From Trichomonas vaginalis G3 (lineage: Eukaryota; Parabasalia; Trichomonadida; Trichomonadidae), in assembly GCF_026262505.1 (NCBI RefSeq), contig NC_067208.1, positions 12,161,962 through 12,225,961 on the forward strand: DNA of 64,000 nt, read 5' to 3'. Below, piece after piece: positions 1-11,311 of the stretch; positions within the stretch are counted from its first letter, which is position 1, and each line of letters starts with the position of its first letter. Under the pieces are notes generated by a model. The model saw only the letters and a list, made by a program, of their open reading frames with translations, made no database searches and had not been told where the DNA came from. The position numbers and the translations under genes are program-made.

Positions 1-916
1 TTTTTATTGAAAAATCAATAAACTAACTCCAAATAAAATTTTTGATTTAAAGACACTATGATGACACCAGGCAAATCTTCCAAGACACCTATCGTCGGGA
101 ATCTAACAACCCTAATTTTCAAGATCAATAAGGCATAAAGCAATCGAATAATTGTTAATATTAAGTAGATTATCTCTATGTAAAGCTATGTTAATGAGTT
201 ACACAGAAACTGATTTTAGAAATGATTCAAATATTTGAGGCTCCTTTAAAAATAAGGATTTCAAAGTTTTTTACATATTTTGTTCTTAATAACTAGTCGG
301 AAGAAGCAACCATTCTTAAATCAAATTCTTAGCTTTTCCATGAAAAAATGAAATTTGAAATTGATATCCAGTGTACATCAGATTTTATTGTATGTGAAAG
401 TTTCAACCCATATTTCTATATTAATTACCGAAAAATTCAATCGAATCAAGGTACTATATCAAGTTCAGAAAGCATTGTTAGTTTAGAGCTATGAGGAGCT
501 TCTAAATTAAATAAAATACATTATGGTAAATGTTTATTAATTAGAAGCAAATTATCGATGGATAAATTGATATCAATGTTTTTTTATTGTTTTTATAAAC
601 GTTATGACTAAAATAATAAAGAACAATGCTAAAAACTTAAAAAATCGACTGATTTTCCAGTGTGCAACCCAAAGAGAAGTCTTTACAATTTTTAGATTGT
701 TTGAAAACGATGAGTTGGGGATATCATATAATACTAATATTCCATCAATATAATCCATACACAAGCTTTTTATCTTCATTACTCTCGGTTAAGATTTTTT
801 ATAATCATCGCAAATACTTTGCCAATCATATGGCCGAAGAAACAATATACGTATTTACATATAATCTCTTTATTAAACAAAACAAAACAAAAAAATAAAA
901 ACAAAAAATAATAATA
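1..916. other. intergenic, no gene seen
   Basis: A+T-rich spacer downstream of the convergent end of the large gene that follows. The only open frames are short (68 and 78 codons), overlap each other on opposite strands and have no recognisable domain, so I do not call them. Nothing else structured was seen. Confidence 0.5.
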
Positions 917-3900
917 TTAATGAGAACCGGTATAAGATCTTCTTGCTACAGAAGTAGCTGATCTTATTCTTGATTGAAGGTTTGGAGCTACAATAGCTGC
1001 TCTTTTAGCCGTTTGTACTAAAGACCTTCTCGAAATGCTTTCCTTTTCTTTATCTTTGATATCACTTTTTGCGGAGAAAATTGAGTTATCATTTCCTTCA
1101 TTTTCAACAGCTTTTCTTTCTTTTATCTCTCTGTAATACTTTGCGTTGATGGAATTGATTGTGAGTTTGACATTTGCCAAGAAGGTTTTATCTGTAATGT
1201 AACCACTTGACAACATCAAATTCAACAGTTTCAAACTTTGTTTCATCAACAAAACATTGTCATCCAAATTGATCAATTTTCTCTGGTTCTCTATGAATTT
1301 GTCATTTGAAATTAATTCATAAAGAACTTTAATGCATTTGTCAAACCGCTGGAAATTGGCGGTTAAATACTTCAAAATTTCAATTGATTCGTATTGAACA
1401 GTAAATTTAATTTTCCTGCTCAAACTTGGCATTGCATCACACTTTAGACAAAGAGGATTTGTTATCATTTCATCGATAAAGAACCTAAACATTGTTTCGA
1501 CACATTCAACAATTTTTGTTTTCAGACATGCGATGAACAAATTAAATCTGACTTGTTTCTGGATTTCGTACAATTCGAGGACTTGTTGTTCAACGGAATT
1601 CTTCTGTGCACACGTCTTGCAGAAATTGTAATCACGATGGAAGATAAGTGTCACTTTTTCAATATTATTTACAACGTAAACAAAAAGTGGCGAATTTCTT
1701 GGCATTTCTTCCAAAATGAACAAAATGCATTGTGAGAAACAAACAATTACACGTGTTGCCGGGTGGCATTTAGATCTTGATTGAGGGATCTGCATTGTGC
1801 ACCACTCGAAGATCTGATTCATGAACATTTCCGACCAACTTGCTCTCGAACTTCTCCAGAAATAACAGATGTTTTTGAACAAAGAAAGCATAATGTCACA
1901 TAACTCAACAATTATCGATTGTGTTGTTGCGACATTTAATTCCTTGGCTTTGTTCTTTGCTTTGAGAAATGTTGTCTCTTTCAAGTCAAATCTGGCTGCT
2001 CGTAATACTTGCGTGTCAAAAAATTTGGTGACACTTTCACTTTCGCGTAAAATAACCGCCATTGCCTTTGAAAAATATTGAATTGATTCTTGTATTGGCG
2101 GGACGTTTGGCAGTTTGTCCCTGAACGAAGAGTATTGGTACAAAAACATTGTTTGCGTTAATTGCTTTCCTAAAAGCCTTATTTCACTGATATCTAAGGT
2201 CATGTTTAATTGGTTATAATCTAAAACAGGGGTTATCGGTATATCCCCCTGAATTAAATATTTTTGGAGGTGAGATGATTCCAAAATCAATTTTTGAGTG
2301 TGGATGCAACTTGTTCTTAATATGTCAGTAACTAAATTAAAGATCTGTTGTTCGCGGAGAGTTTCGAAAAGGTCCCACATTATTCCACACATTGTAACAT
2401 CAATTGTCGCATTGAAAGAGTTGAAAAGAACAATTTCTCTGACAACTTGAAGTGTCTGATTTCTTATTGAATCATTTCCAGCGACAATTTTCATCATGTT
2501 GCAGCAATGTAATAATGTTATAGGACTTACAACAGTCTTATAAAGAATTTGATATGTTGGATCATATGCTTTTAGTGTTGTTGCCTTGAGAACACTTAAA
2601 AGGAACGAAACAGCTTCAATTCTTGCAGATTGCAAATGCAAACAATGTAAAACTTTGTGGATAATCTTGAAATCAACGAAAATTCTGGCAGATGATGTAG
2701 ACATTCCGCCAGAAAACATTGAGTTCAATGTTTTGATTGCATTTCCTTTCTGTTTTTCAATACCGTAACATAAGGAATGTGCAAGATTACTTGCGGCTTC
2801 TCCAAATGAAAGAAATTGGTTGAAATACCAATCACTTTTCTCTTCATTCCGTTTCAAAGCATTGACAATGAAAGAAGAAGTACTTAAAATATATCGAATC
2901 AATCCATGAACTTTTGTATGCGTGAAAACAAACAAAGTACTTTGATCTTCAACAGTCAAAAAGCTGAGGCTTTCGAAGTTATTCAATATCTGAGCACTCG
3001 AAAATGGCAAATAAGGATTTGCTGCATATAATCCAAACAAAGCCATGACAGTTTCATTTGTATAAGGTGTCAAAGGTCCTTGACCAGGTTCTACAGAAGA
3101 AACGAATCTCATGAAGAAATGAAGTAACTTTGAGAAGTGTTTGTTATTATAAGAAATCGTTGGAACAACATCTGACAAAGTAATTTCTTCTGACATTCTT
3201 TTAATGACGAAAATTACGAATTGATCAACAAATCTGAGTTGATACATCGTATTAACGACTCTCCAGTTACTTTGCATATCTAATGGGTATGCAAACTGGC
3301 TGTCGCTCTCATCGTGCTCGTCATGGAACATAAGAGATTCAACAACACCTAAAACAAATGAAAAAGTGTCACAATTAATTGATTTGAAAACAGGGGAAAT
3401 GAACTGGCTGACGAAAATATCTGGGTTATGGACTTTCAAGTACAAATCAACTGTTTCCGTAAACGTAGATGGTTGATTGAATGGATATGTCCTTAAAAGT
3501 TGTTCTATCGGCGGACGTTTGGCCGGATCAATTTGTAAACACGTTGCGATAATTTCGATGAACAATTTCGATTCATCGTAATTAAGTTTTGTGTTTTTGT
3601 AAGGAAGTAATGAATAATGTTCCAATTGTAATATCGAGGAGTATTTGATATTACATTCATCTGTCTGGATAAACACTTCTCCGCATTCTCCAGTACATTT
3701 TTCCAAAGAAGAAACAACTTTGAAGTCTTCTAACCAATCATAGAAAAAGTTTGGTTTTGGATAAATGACATTTTCATCCAAAACTCCTTCAAAACTTTGT
3801 TTCTCTGATTGACACTTTTTAATTGTTTCTTGCGATAAAGAAGACATCAAAACTTCTCCATAAGATTTTGGTAAATTTCCGGTCAAAATGTACAACAAAA

Positions 3901-6900
3901 GCATTCCAAACTGCCAAACATCGAAAGCTGTTGTCCATTCCGAAGCTTTCTTGTGGAAGAACTCTGGAGGAAGGAAAGGATTCCTGTAATCAGTGAATTT
4001 TGGTGGCAAAGGAATTGCCAATTGACTTTCCAAGAACTGAGAATCCAAAAGAGAACCAATCATTACTTGGTTTTGAAAACCATTCAAGTAAATGTTGTCT
4101 GGATAAAGAGTTCTCAATATAATGTTCTTCGAATGCAAGTTATAAAGCATCGAAAGACATCTAGAACAAATAGATTTCGCAACAGACAACAAGCGAGGAT
4201 CAGCGCCAAGAAAAGAATGAACTTTCAGGAAATAAGAAAGTGGAAGACTTTTCATGTCTTCTGTCATCACAATTTTGGTGAATCCTTCAGTGGAACTCGT
4301 CATGACTTGAGGAATACAAATTGATACTTTTCTGCTGACAAATGAATATTTTGACACGTTGTCAATTTGTACTGACAATTTTTTGTAAATTTCTGGTGTC
4401 AAAACGAACATTCTCAAGAATTGTTTTTGGTCCATGTCTCTTCCGTATTGAACATGTGTTGGGAAGAGTTCAAATGACGTGCGATGGAAGATTTCGGTCA
4501 ATTCTGGATTTCTAAATGGCATTTGGCAGAATTTTATGTTTGGATCTGGTTCTTTTTGTGTCAATTTCAAATCAATTGGCTGAACAGGCAGCATTTTGTC
4601 CAAAAGATTCTTTTCAAATGATTTATTTATGGATTCTTGAACGCGTTTCATCAATTCATGCTTAACCAAATCTCCTAAAATTTCTAATTTTGTCACTTTT
4701 TTCGATAAAGTATCAATTTGGAATTTTGAAAGCCATCTTCTTGATGTTGACTCAGCATCTTTGCCTTCCATAGCTTTGGAAACTGTGAAAGAACTCAAGG
4801 AATAGTTCAAGCATCTCAAAGGATTAATTTGCTTAATAATATTTTCAATATCTTCTTGTGAAAAAGTGACATCAGTTATACAATTATGAATTCCTTGAGT
4901 AAAAACTGGCAAAAGATTGTTATAAACACTTAAGTTTGGCTCTTGATCTTGTTTATCACCATCACTTGATAGTTTCTTGTCTTCAGGAGCGAATCTCATC
5001 AAAAATTGACAAAAATCCGACAAATTTTCTGTCAAAATTCCAGATCTTTTCATGTAATGAAAAGCTTCGTAAGCGGAGATTCTTTTTTCTTCGATTTGAG
5101 GCAAGAAAGGATAAATCTGCCTATAGATAGCCTTGCTTATATGATCTGTAAGAGAAAACTGCTTTTGAGCACCAGGATAAAACAAATTTCTCATTTGTCC
5201 GGAAATTGCAAGCGAATCAAAATGATCCAAAACACTCATTTTGTTCAAAAACACATTTCTCTTGTTATCTCTCAGATGTAATGTCTGGTTACACTCTTTT
5301 ATACCTGTCTTCTGAGCTTGCAACGGCTCATAATATGTGAATTTATCAAATTCAATGGCAGGAACACTTTGGCTATCGTTTACAACCGAAATTGTCGATA
5401 CAGAACCGTTTGACAAACTTCCAACGATAAAAGAAACTTTGTCTGTTAATGTCAAAACATAAATCTTCTCAGGAGCAGATGTATATCTTTGTGACCTGAA
5501 TTCTGTGAACATTTTCCTTGATTCAGTGTATTTCATTGGTCCTAAAATTGTATCAGCAATCTTTTTCTCGTAATTATTCAATAATTTGTTCTCTGGAATA
5601 CGAAGAGGAATCTGTATGTCCTGGCTGAGATAGCACCTTAACGTGGCATCTTCACAGGATACATAGAAACATGGTGGCTGCTCTGTATAACAGATATCTA
5701 TCGGTGGAGAAGGAACAGAAAATTGACCAAGATTTTTAATGAGTTCAATTCTCTGATGTAGTTCGTAAATTATAATATTTCCGTCCAATGACCAGACAAC
5801 AATGTATTTTCCGCATTGTTTGGCGTGAGGAATGGATTTCATGTCTTTGTTTCTGATGATGAATTTATGATTAAATTCATTTGAATAGATATAGATGTCA
5901 TTCGTGTCAGTGAACTTACAGATGTATCCGTATGGTGCATTGTTGAATGAAACAGGTGTCATTTCGGATAATTTTGTAAATTGATAATTAATATTAAATA
6001 ATGTTTCGCGAGAAATCATCAGAGCGGGCTGTAATGTCAATGGATCAACACAGTATATGTGTCCACCTTGATACAGTAAGTTTACCCATAACATTCCGAA
6101 AGCATCGAATGTCAAATAATTCTGAGATTTTGGAATTTTGTTTGGAACGTTGAATTTACGGGAAATGATGGAAACTCCTTGTCCAAATATATGTAAGTTC
6201 CATCTACTGTCAAAACCAACTACTTGTCCACTGAATGGCTGTATGGCAACGTCTAATAAAGGTGAATTAGTTTGGTATTTCGATGCTCTAAGGACTCTGT
6301 CGCTTGTAAAGTTCTCAAAAGTAAGCATTGCCCATGAGGAGCATGAAGCAACTACATATAGACCTCTATCGTTGAAGCAAAGTATTTCTTTCGCCTTTTT
6401 AACTTGAACTGGTTTTGTACATCTCTGTAATAAAAAGACAAATGGACATTGAACAAGGCGCTTCGAGTACCTTTCATTACGAGCTTGAAGATCATCGCAT
6501 TGATCTAGATATTTATTAAATGTGGAAATGAATTGAGGTAATAATTCTGATTTTGCCCATTGAACATTTGCTTTTTGCTCATACATAAGATCATCTCGAG
6601 TGTTCTGTGCAAGTCTTCTTGGATCTTTATCGTGCCAAGGAGGTGGTAAATCGATAAATGTTTTTCGTTTCATTGATTTTTGCTTTTTTGGTGATGCTTC
6701 TTCATCAGGTACTTGAGGTTCAGGAATTGGAGCTTCACTACGGGCACGTGATAATGCTTCTCTTAGATTTGATGCTTTTGTTGGGGAAGGATTTGGTAAA
6801 TCAGAGATTGAACCTGTTAATGTCTTTGTTGTGTATTCTGTAGTACATATATCCCTTGAAATTGATGGATAATATGTTAATAGATCGTCAAATTTGGAAA

Positions 6901-7165
6901 GATAATTTAATTCTTTACGTGTATTTTTTCTTTGTTTGTAGCGATGAACAACACGACCTATGAGTTTTAATGCACATATTTCTTTAACTTTTTGGATTTT
7001 CTGACGCATAAGATGAAATTTCCATGCATTTTGGATTTTTAATGCGTTTCTATTCTCTAAATCAAGCATAGAAAGATGCTTTCTATAACTGTAACCACGG
7101 AATATCGATTGGATTCTGACTACGACATCGATAATTTGTAAATTCGGTGCTTTAATCTCATCCAT
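917..7165 (-). CDS. Large IQ-motif / beta-propeller / pseudokinase protein
   Basis: One uninterrupted 2082-codon frame starting at an ATG. Visible parts: two IQ-type calmodulin/light-chain binding segments at about residues 14-60 (VVRIQSIFRGYSYRKH, ALKIQNAWKFHLMRQK); a beta-rich region with propeller-like strands at about 260-560 (for example YIVVWSLDGNIIIYEL); a protein-kinase-like fold at about 900-1220 containing DVWQFGMLLLYILTGNLP and a PPE in place of APE; then a long helical part that looks like ARM/HEAT repeats. The kinase catalytic loop reads RTLYPDN instead of HRDxKxxN and there is no DFG, so I infer a pseudokinase acting as a scaffold. The basic C-terminus is rich in R, S and A. Function unknown; IQ motifs suggest cytoskeletal or calmodulin-dependent work. 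No close neighbour shares its strand. High confidence that it is a gene, moderate on the domains. Confidence 0.85.
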   Translation of the reverse strand: MDEIKAPNLQIIDVVVRIQSIFRGYSYRKHLSMLDLENRNALKIQNAWKFHLMRQKIQKVKEICALKLIGRVVHRYKQRKNTRKELNYLSKFDDLLTYYPSISRDICTTEYTTKTLTGSISDLPNPSPTKASNLREALSRARSEAPIPEPQVPDEEASPKKQKSMKRKTFIDLPPPWHDKDPRRLAQNTRDDLMYEQKANVQWAKSELLPQFISTFNKYLDQCDDLQARNERYSKRLVQCPFVFLLQRCTKPVQVKKAKEILCFNDRGLYVVASCSSWAMLTFENFTSDRVLRASKYQTNSPLLDVAIQPFSGQVVGFDSRWNLHIFGQGVSIISRKFNVPNKIPKSQNYLTFDAFGMLWVNLLYQGGHIYCVDPLTLQPALMISRETLFNINYQFTKLSEMTPVSFNNAPYGYICKFTDTNDIYIYSNEFNHKFIIRNKDMKSIPHAKQCGKYIVVWSLDGNIIIYELHQRIELIKNLGQFSVPSPPIDICYTEQPPCFYVSCEDATLRCYLSQDIQIPLRIPENKLLNNYEKKIADTILGPMKYTESRKMFTEFRSQRYTSAPEKIYVLTLTDKVSFIVGSLSNGSVSTISVVNDSQSVPAIEFDKFTYYEPLQAQKTGIKECNQTLHLRDNKRNVFLNKMSVLDHFDSLAISGQMRNLFYPGAQKQFSLTDHISKAIYRQIYPFLPQIEEKRISAYEAFHYMKRSGILTENLSDFCQFLMRFAPEDKKLSSDGDKQDQEPNLSVYNNLLPVFTQGIHNCITDVTFSQEDIENIIKQINPLRCLNYSLSSFTVSKAMEGKDAESTSRRWLSKFQIDTLSKKVTKLEILGDLVKHELMKRVQESINKSFEKNLLDKMLPVQPIDLKLTQKEPDPNIKFCQMPFRNPELTEIFHRTSFELFPTHVQYGRDMDQKQFLRMFVLTPEIYKKLSVQIDNVSKYSFVSRKVSICIPQVMTSSTEGFTKIVMTEDMKSLPLSYFLKVHSFLGADPRLLSVAKSICSRCLSMLYNLHSKNIILRTLYPDNIYLNGFQNQVMIGSLLDSQFLESQLAIPLPPKFTDYRNPFLPPEFFHKKASEWTTAFDVWQFGMLLLYILTGNLPKSYGEVLMSSLSQETIKKCQSEKQSFEGVLDENVIYPKPNFFYDWLEDFKVVSSLEKCTGECGEVFIQTDECNIKYSSILQLEHYSLLPYKNTKLNYDESKLFIEIIATCLQIDPAKRPPIEQLLRTYPFNQPSTFTETVDLYLKVHNPDIFVSQFISPVFKSINCDTFSFVLGVVESLMFHDEHDESDSQFAYPLDMQSNWRVVNTMYQLRFVDQFVIFVIKRMSEEITLSDVVPTISYNNKHFSKLLHFFMRFVSSVEPGQGPLTPYTNETVMALFGLYAANPYLPFSSAQILNNFESLSFLTVEDQSTLFVFTHTKVHGLIRYILSTSSFIVNALKRNEEKSDWYFNQFLSFGEAASNLAHSLCYGIEKQKGNAIKTLNSMFSGGMSTSSARIFVDFKIIHKVLHCLHLQSARIEAVSFLLSVLKATTLKAYDPTYQILYKTVVSPITLLHCCNMMKIVAGNDSIRNQTLQVVREIVLFNSFNATIDVTMCGIMWDLFETLREQQIFNLVTDILRTSCIHTQKLILESSHLQKYLIQGDIPITPVLDYNQLNMTLDISEIRLLGKQLTQTMFLYQYSSFRDKLPNVPPIQESIQYFSKAMAVILRESESVTKFFDTQVLRAARFDLKETTFLKAKNKAKELNVATTQSIIVELCDIMLSLFKNICYFWRSSRASWSEMFMNQIFEWCTMQIPQSRSKCHPATRVIVCFSQCILFILEEMPRNSPLFVYVVNNIEKVTLIFHRDYNFCKTCAQKNSVEQQVLELYEIQKQVRFNLFIACLKTKIVECVETMFRFFIDEMITNPLCLKCDAMPSLSRKIKFTVQYESIEILKYLTANFQRFDKCIKVLYELISNDKFIENQRKLINLDDNVLLMKQSLKLLNLMLSSGYITDKTFLANVKLTINSINAKYYREIKERKAVENEGNDNSIFSAKSDIKDKEKESISRRSLVQTAKRAAIVAPNLQSRIRSATSVARRSYTGSH

Positions 7166-9779
7166 CTCGAAATTCCAAATAACGTGTTTTCAAAAATTTT
7201 ATTTGAAGTTGATTTCATTATAAATAAATTTAGCTACAATGGACTTTCCTGATTAATAAACTAGAATTCAGGGAAAGGTCATAGATCTAAAAAATATGAT
7301 GAATTCAGTCGGGCTTTCTACGGGAGCGCAAGCCCTTCGAAATTACTAGCATTGGCTACCATAATATATGCAATCAAAATTGTTAGTTAATATAAAATAG
7401 CATGAGATGGTTAATTTAAATAACGAAATCTATTGTAAAGAAATGAACTCTGATATGGGGATTTAATATTACTGAAAAGGACTCTTCTTTGTGAATATTT
7501 ACTTGATTTCGTAAATTCTTGAAATAACAGTTAAATTAATTTGTGCCACAATGAATGAATAAAAATTACATGTTCATCGAGGTAATATGTCTTGCATGAT
7601 TCAATTTTGATAAGTTTACAATTCAAATTATCAATGATTCATAACAAAACTTTTATTTATTCTATCATTGCTCCAAAACAAACAAAAATCAACAATATCA
7701 AGACAATCCTATAGAGTTTTTGCAGATGAAATCTTTTATTTACCATAATAAACAGAAAATTTGATGATTTATACTTAAATCTTCAAAATAAATATTTAAA
7801 TTTTGAAAAATGAACAAAAAATTATATCTTGTTTCATCCTACAAACTTAATTGCCATATTTTGGAAAAAAAATCTCTGCAAAAAGATTTTGTTAAAATTG
7901 ACCAAGAGAATTAGAACAAGAAATATATTTGTATTGTAATTACAATTGCAAAAATTAATTTTTTTTTAATTTTTTGATAAAATTCTCATAAAAACATTTA
8001 TATGTTCTAAATTACGAATGATTTTCAATATACTTCCTGAAAAATCACTTCTGAGTAATATATCTTTTTGGAATTTTAATTTCGATTTAACGAAAAATTC
8101 GAAAGCGAATTTAAGTTAATAATTGGCATCATTAATTATGGAATGTGATACAGTAATTTTTGGTCTTTAGTGAATTTCAGTAATAGTTTTGAATAGCTTT
8201 CAAAGTTTAGGAGGATAAATATTAAAAATAATGTTTTAATTATATTAGATGAATATTAAAAATAATTAGATTTTTTTGACCAAACAAATTTAAATATTTT
8301 ATTAAAATTAAAACTCTATTATATGTAAGAAATCAAATAATTCTATTTGATATCTAAATTTTATTTATCCGATTCATTTCAAAAATTGAAAACACCAATT
8401 CAATTCATTCAAATCTTGAATTTCATGTAATTAATAATTGATGGTCAAGCATATTAGAATGCTATTTTCGATTAAAATATAGAAGAAAATGAATAAAATC
8501 TGACAAACATAACCTCAAAATCCAATCAAGAATTTTCTCAATAATCTCTCTAAATTCAATATTTCAACAATATGCTTTTATAGTTTAACCGAAAGATTTC
8601 AATAAGGATATTTTTCAATGTTCTGTCAAACAGTTTCCATATAATCGAATAATATTTCCCATGATCGTATTTATTATTGACAAATCATTAATTCTAATAT
8701 GCTTGACCATCAAAGAGAGTTCTTGCAATTTCGAATAGATCTGCGCATTGTATGAAATGGAGGCTTTAAAATATCTTGAAAACAGAATAGGACTGCTTTT
8801 CCAAAGGAATGCTTACTTGTAAATCAGAGAGTTTCAAAATTGAGACCAAGATTATCATCATAACTTTCGATTTTGCTGCGAAAAAGGAAGACAAGTAATT
8901 AACAAATCATTTACTGTTGTTCATCAAAAGAAGAAAACTTTGATAACAACTAATGATGATAAAATCAAGCTATCTTTTAATATTTTAAATTGATAAGACA
9001 TTCAAAATATTTGAATGGTTTAAAATATTTTCTTTTAATTTCTATAAGATATTATCATGATTATATAATAAAATTTAAATTTTTATTCAAAAAGGCAATA
9101 TTTCAAACTTTTAATTTCAAAAATCTTAATTCTGCAATAAGTGTATTTAATTGTAGCAAATTTAATGATCTTTCGTCATGCTTAGCAATTTGGAACTCAT
9201 AAATTAATGATTTCTTCAAGTAAAATTCTGCATTATTTCAAAAGTCAATAATTCTCTAGTAACTTTTCTTCAAACCCTAACCATTATATTATATGTATAA
9301 TGGAGAATAATTGCAAAGAAAAATAGCCGAATTTACTGGGTAGTTCTTGTGATGCGAAATAATTGCAAATTAACACATAGTTTTAACAGCATCAATCTCT
9401 TTTTGCTCTCATTTAAATGCATTCGCACACTTTAATTTTGAAATATAAGAATTTTGGAAATTATCAAATTTATCTGCTCAAATACTATAGATCTTCATAA
9501 GTGTTAATAGAATCATTAGCCTTACATATAGTGTTTAATATAATGATGCACATTATACTGGGATTCATTCCTTATTCATCTAGTTATTATAAGATTTACA
9601 ACCCCATGAAAATTTAAAATTTTGTCAAAAATAGTGAATGTACCTTTTTATCTGTAAAATCAAATTGAATCTGATTTTTAAAAAATTTCCAAATCTAATT
9701 GGATCTCTACAAATAATACAACAAATTTATTTTTTTGATTTTAATTTTTTAAGTACATCGAAGTATTCAATTATTTTCG
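7166..9779. other. 2.6-kb spacer with one foldback repeat
   Basis: No convincing gene. It is the shared upstream region of the divergent genes on either side, so it should contain both promoters, but I could not identify a clear trichomonad initiator for either. A 276-bp inverted-repeat unit lies inside it. A small GC-rich hairpin (GGGCTT...AAGCCC) occurs near 7310-7340. Confidence 0.5.
8438..8713. repeat. MITE-like foldback unit with 23-bp perfect terminal inverted repeats
   Basis: The left arm 8438-8460 begins TTGATGGTCAAGCATATTAG and the right arm 8691-8713 is its exact reverse complement over 23 bp. The interior is A+T-rich, with no coding capacity. No clear target duplication was seen at the edges. 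Compatible with a miniature DNA transposon; identity unknown. Confidence 0.55.
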
Positions 9780-10778
9780 ATGGTGTTAGAAGTAAGTTAT
9801 TCTACTAGAACTACTTTTAACATCAAAAACGGAACTCTGAAAACAACTTATAATGATAATGGATATCAAGTTGTATTTAAAGTTGATGGAACTCAGGTTA
9901 ATGTTCCCGGAACTTCAACTAACGGCAAGGCATCAAATGGAAATTGTAACATCGTTACAACCTTATCATTGATTTCATTAAATATGTTTGTAAATGTAGG
10001 ATTTACAGTTTCTTGTACAGATCAAGCAAATCATACAATTGGAATCGCCGTACATGCTGATATTTCAATTGGCAATGTAGATTCAGCTCCGATTACGAAT
10101 ATAGAAGGTGACAGAGGCTTTATTATGTCCGATGGAACAAATTCGGTAAACATGTTGTTAAGAGATAGCTATGGTTCAATTAACGTAGATACGTATTGGT
10201 ATGGAGGATATAGTTCAAGAACATCAAATTTATGGAAAAATGGTACACAAAGTAGTCCAACATATTACGATCTTAAAGGTGTTGATAGTGGTATGGCATT
10301 TTCTTGGGACAATAGGCTTTGTCAGCCTGGCGAAACTTTAAGATTCTCCCTCACATCAGGTATTGGTAAAATTATGAAGCCACCTGAGCTGAAAATGACT
10401 AAAATTCCAAAAGATAAGTACCAAATGAATCCTGACTTACAAATCCCTATTGCTGGAACTGTTTATCATCCAGATGCAGATCGTACATGCATTGTTCGTT
10501 ACTATATTGATGTTGGAGAAGAAATAGAACTTGCATCTGGCCTGGACGTAGGTCAGAAAACTGTTTCGTTCAGTGGATATGTCCAAATTCCTATTTTATC
10601 AGGTGGATATCATACAATGTTCTTTTATGCTCAAGATAATAAAGGTATTCCTTCAAATGCGGTCAATGTAAGGTTCTATTATGATCCATTCCCACGTACT
10701 GTTAAAAAAGCAAAGAAGAAATCAGTAAATTCCTTGGCACAAATCGCTGGACTTTATAGTCTTGCAAATGAAGCTTAA
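9780..10778 (+). CDS. Hypothetical beta-rich protein with Ig-like C-terminal domain
   Basis: 332 codons from an ATG to TAA. No signal peptide or membrane segment is visible. The N-terminal two thirds are rich in Gly, Ser, Thr and Asn with alternating hydrophobic residues, typical of beta-sheet. Residues about 200-305 read like an immunoglobulin-like sandwich (PPELKMTKIPKD ... VRYYIDVGEEIELASG ... SGGYHTMFFYAQDNKGIPS), followed by a basic tail (KKAKKKS). Such beta-sandwich units are common in trichomonad multigene families. It could be a glycan- or protein-binding module, but I do not recognise the family and do not assign a function. It is divergent from the large gene upstream. Confidence 0.75.
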   Translation: MVLEVSYSTRTTFNIKNGTLKTTYNDNGYQVVFKVDGTQVNVPGTSTNGKASNGNCNIVTTLSLISLNMFVNVGFTVSCTDQANHTIGIAVHADISIGNVDSAPITNIEGDRGFIMSDGTNSVNMLLRDSYGSINVDTYWYGGYSSRTSNLWKNGTQSSPTYYDLKGVDSGMAFSWDNRLCQPGETLRFSLTSGIGKIMKPPELKMTKIPKDKYQMNPDLQIPIAGTVYHPDADRTCIVRYYIDVGEEIELASGLDVGQKTVSFSGYVQIPILSGGYHTMFFYAQDNKGIPSNAVNVRFYYDPFPRTVKKAKKKSVNSLAQIAGLYSLANEA

Positions 10779-11299
10779 TTTACAGTGGTATGCTGAATAT
10801 GGCATGAAAGAAGTATAAGGAATGATTATAATAGTTGTTTTTGTTTGTTTGTTGTTTTTTACTAAAATATTTTGCGTGTATTTTATTTATAAAATTTTAT
10901 TGACACAAAGTTGCAATATCACACAATGATAAGTCAATTTATGCATTGCTTTCAAGTGTATCGATCAATGCATATTCTCATATCATTACCTTTTACCATA
11001 TAATTTTCAAAAGTTAATTAAATATTGCAGTTAATAAGGAGTATATCGAACATTCATAAAAAGTTCTGGAATGGCATATTATGAATAAAAAAGTAGCTTT
11101 GAAAAATGAAAAATATACTTTCATCAATCTGAGATGTAAAGTAATTAACGCTGAATTTCAGGATAATTGAATCAGAATGATGAACAAGATGGTATGTTGA
11201 GTCGATGCTAAATCTTTCGAAAAGGTTTGTTTATCCGGCCAATTTAGATTTGTAATTGTGAAGAAAAATTTTGCGTTTACACTCAAATTATTATCGACT
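10779..11299. other. Intergenic, nothing seen
   Basis: A+T-rich spacer between two co-directional genes. No coding potential or clear repeat was seen apart from the initiator at its end. Confidence 0.45.
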
Positions 11300-11311
11300 T
11301 CATTTCATATT
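11300..11311 (+). promoter_or_regulatory. Trichomonad-type initiator (Inr)
   Basis: TCATT (11300-11304) and TCATA (11305-11309) both match the trichomonad Inr consensus TCA+1Y(T/A), and the second ends 2 bases before the ATG at 11312. In this lineage the Inr normally lies within about 20 nt of the start codon, and 5' UTRs are very short. This fixes the thioredoxin start at 11312 and excludes the in-frame GTG further upstream. Confidence 0.6.

Noticed and set aside
573-898. Two short overlapping frames on opposite strands
   Set aside because: No domains, mutual overlap, A+T-driven composition.
7300-7345. Possible tRNA-like GC-rich hairpin
   Set aside because: One stem only; no cloverleaf, no T-loop consensus and no anticodon stem.
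11258-11311. N-terminal extension of thioredoxin that looks like a hydrogenosomal presequence
   Set aside because: It begins at GTG, not ATG, and the initiator elements lie inside it, immediately before the ATG at 11312.
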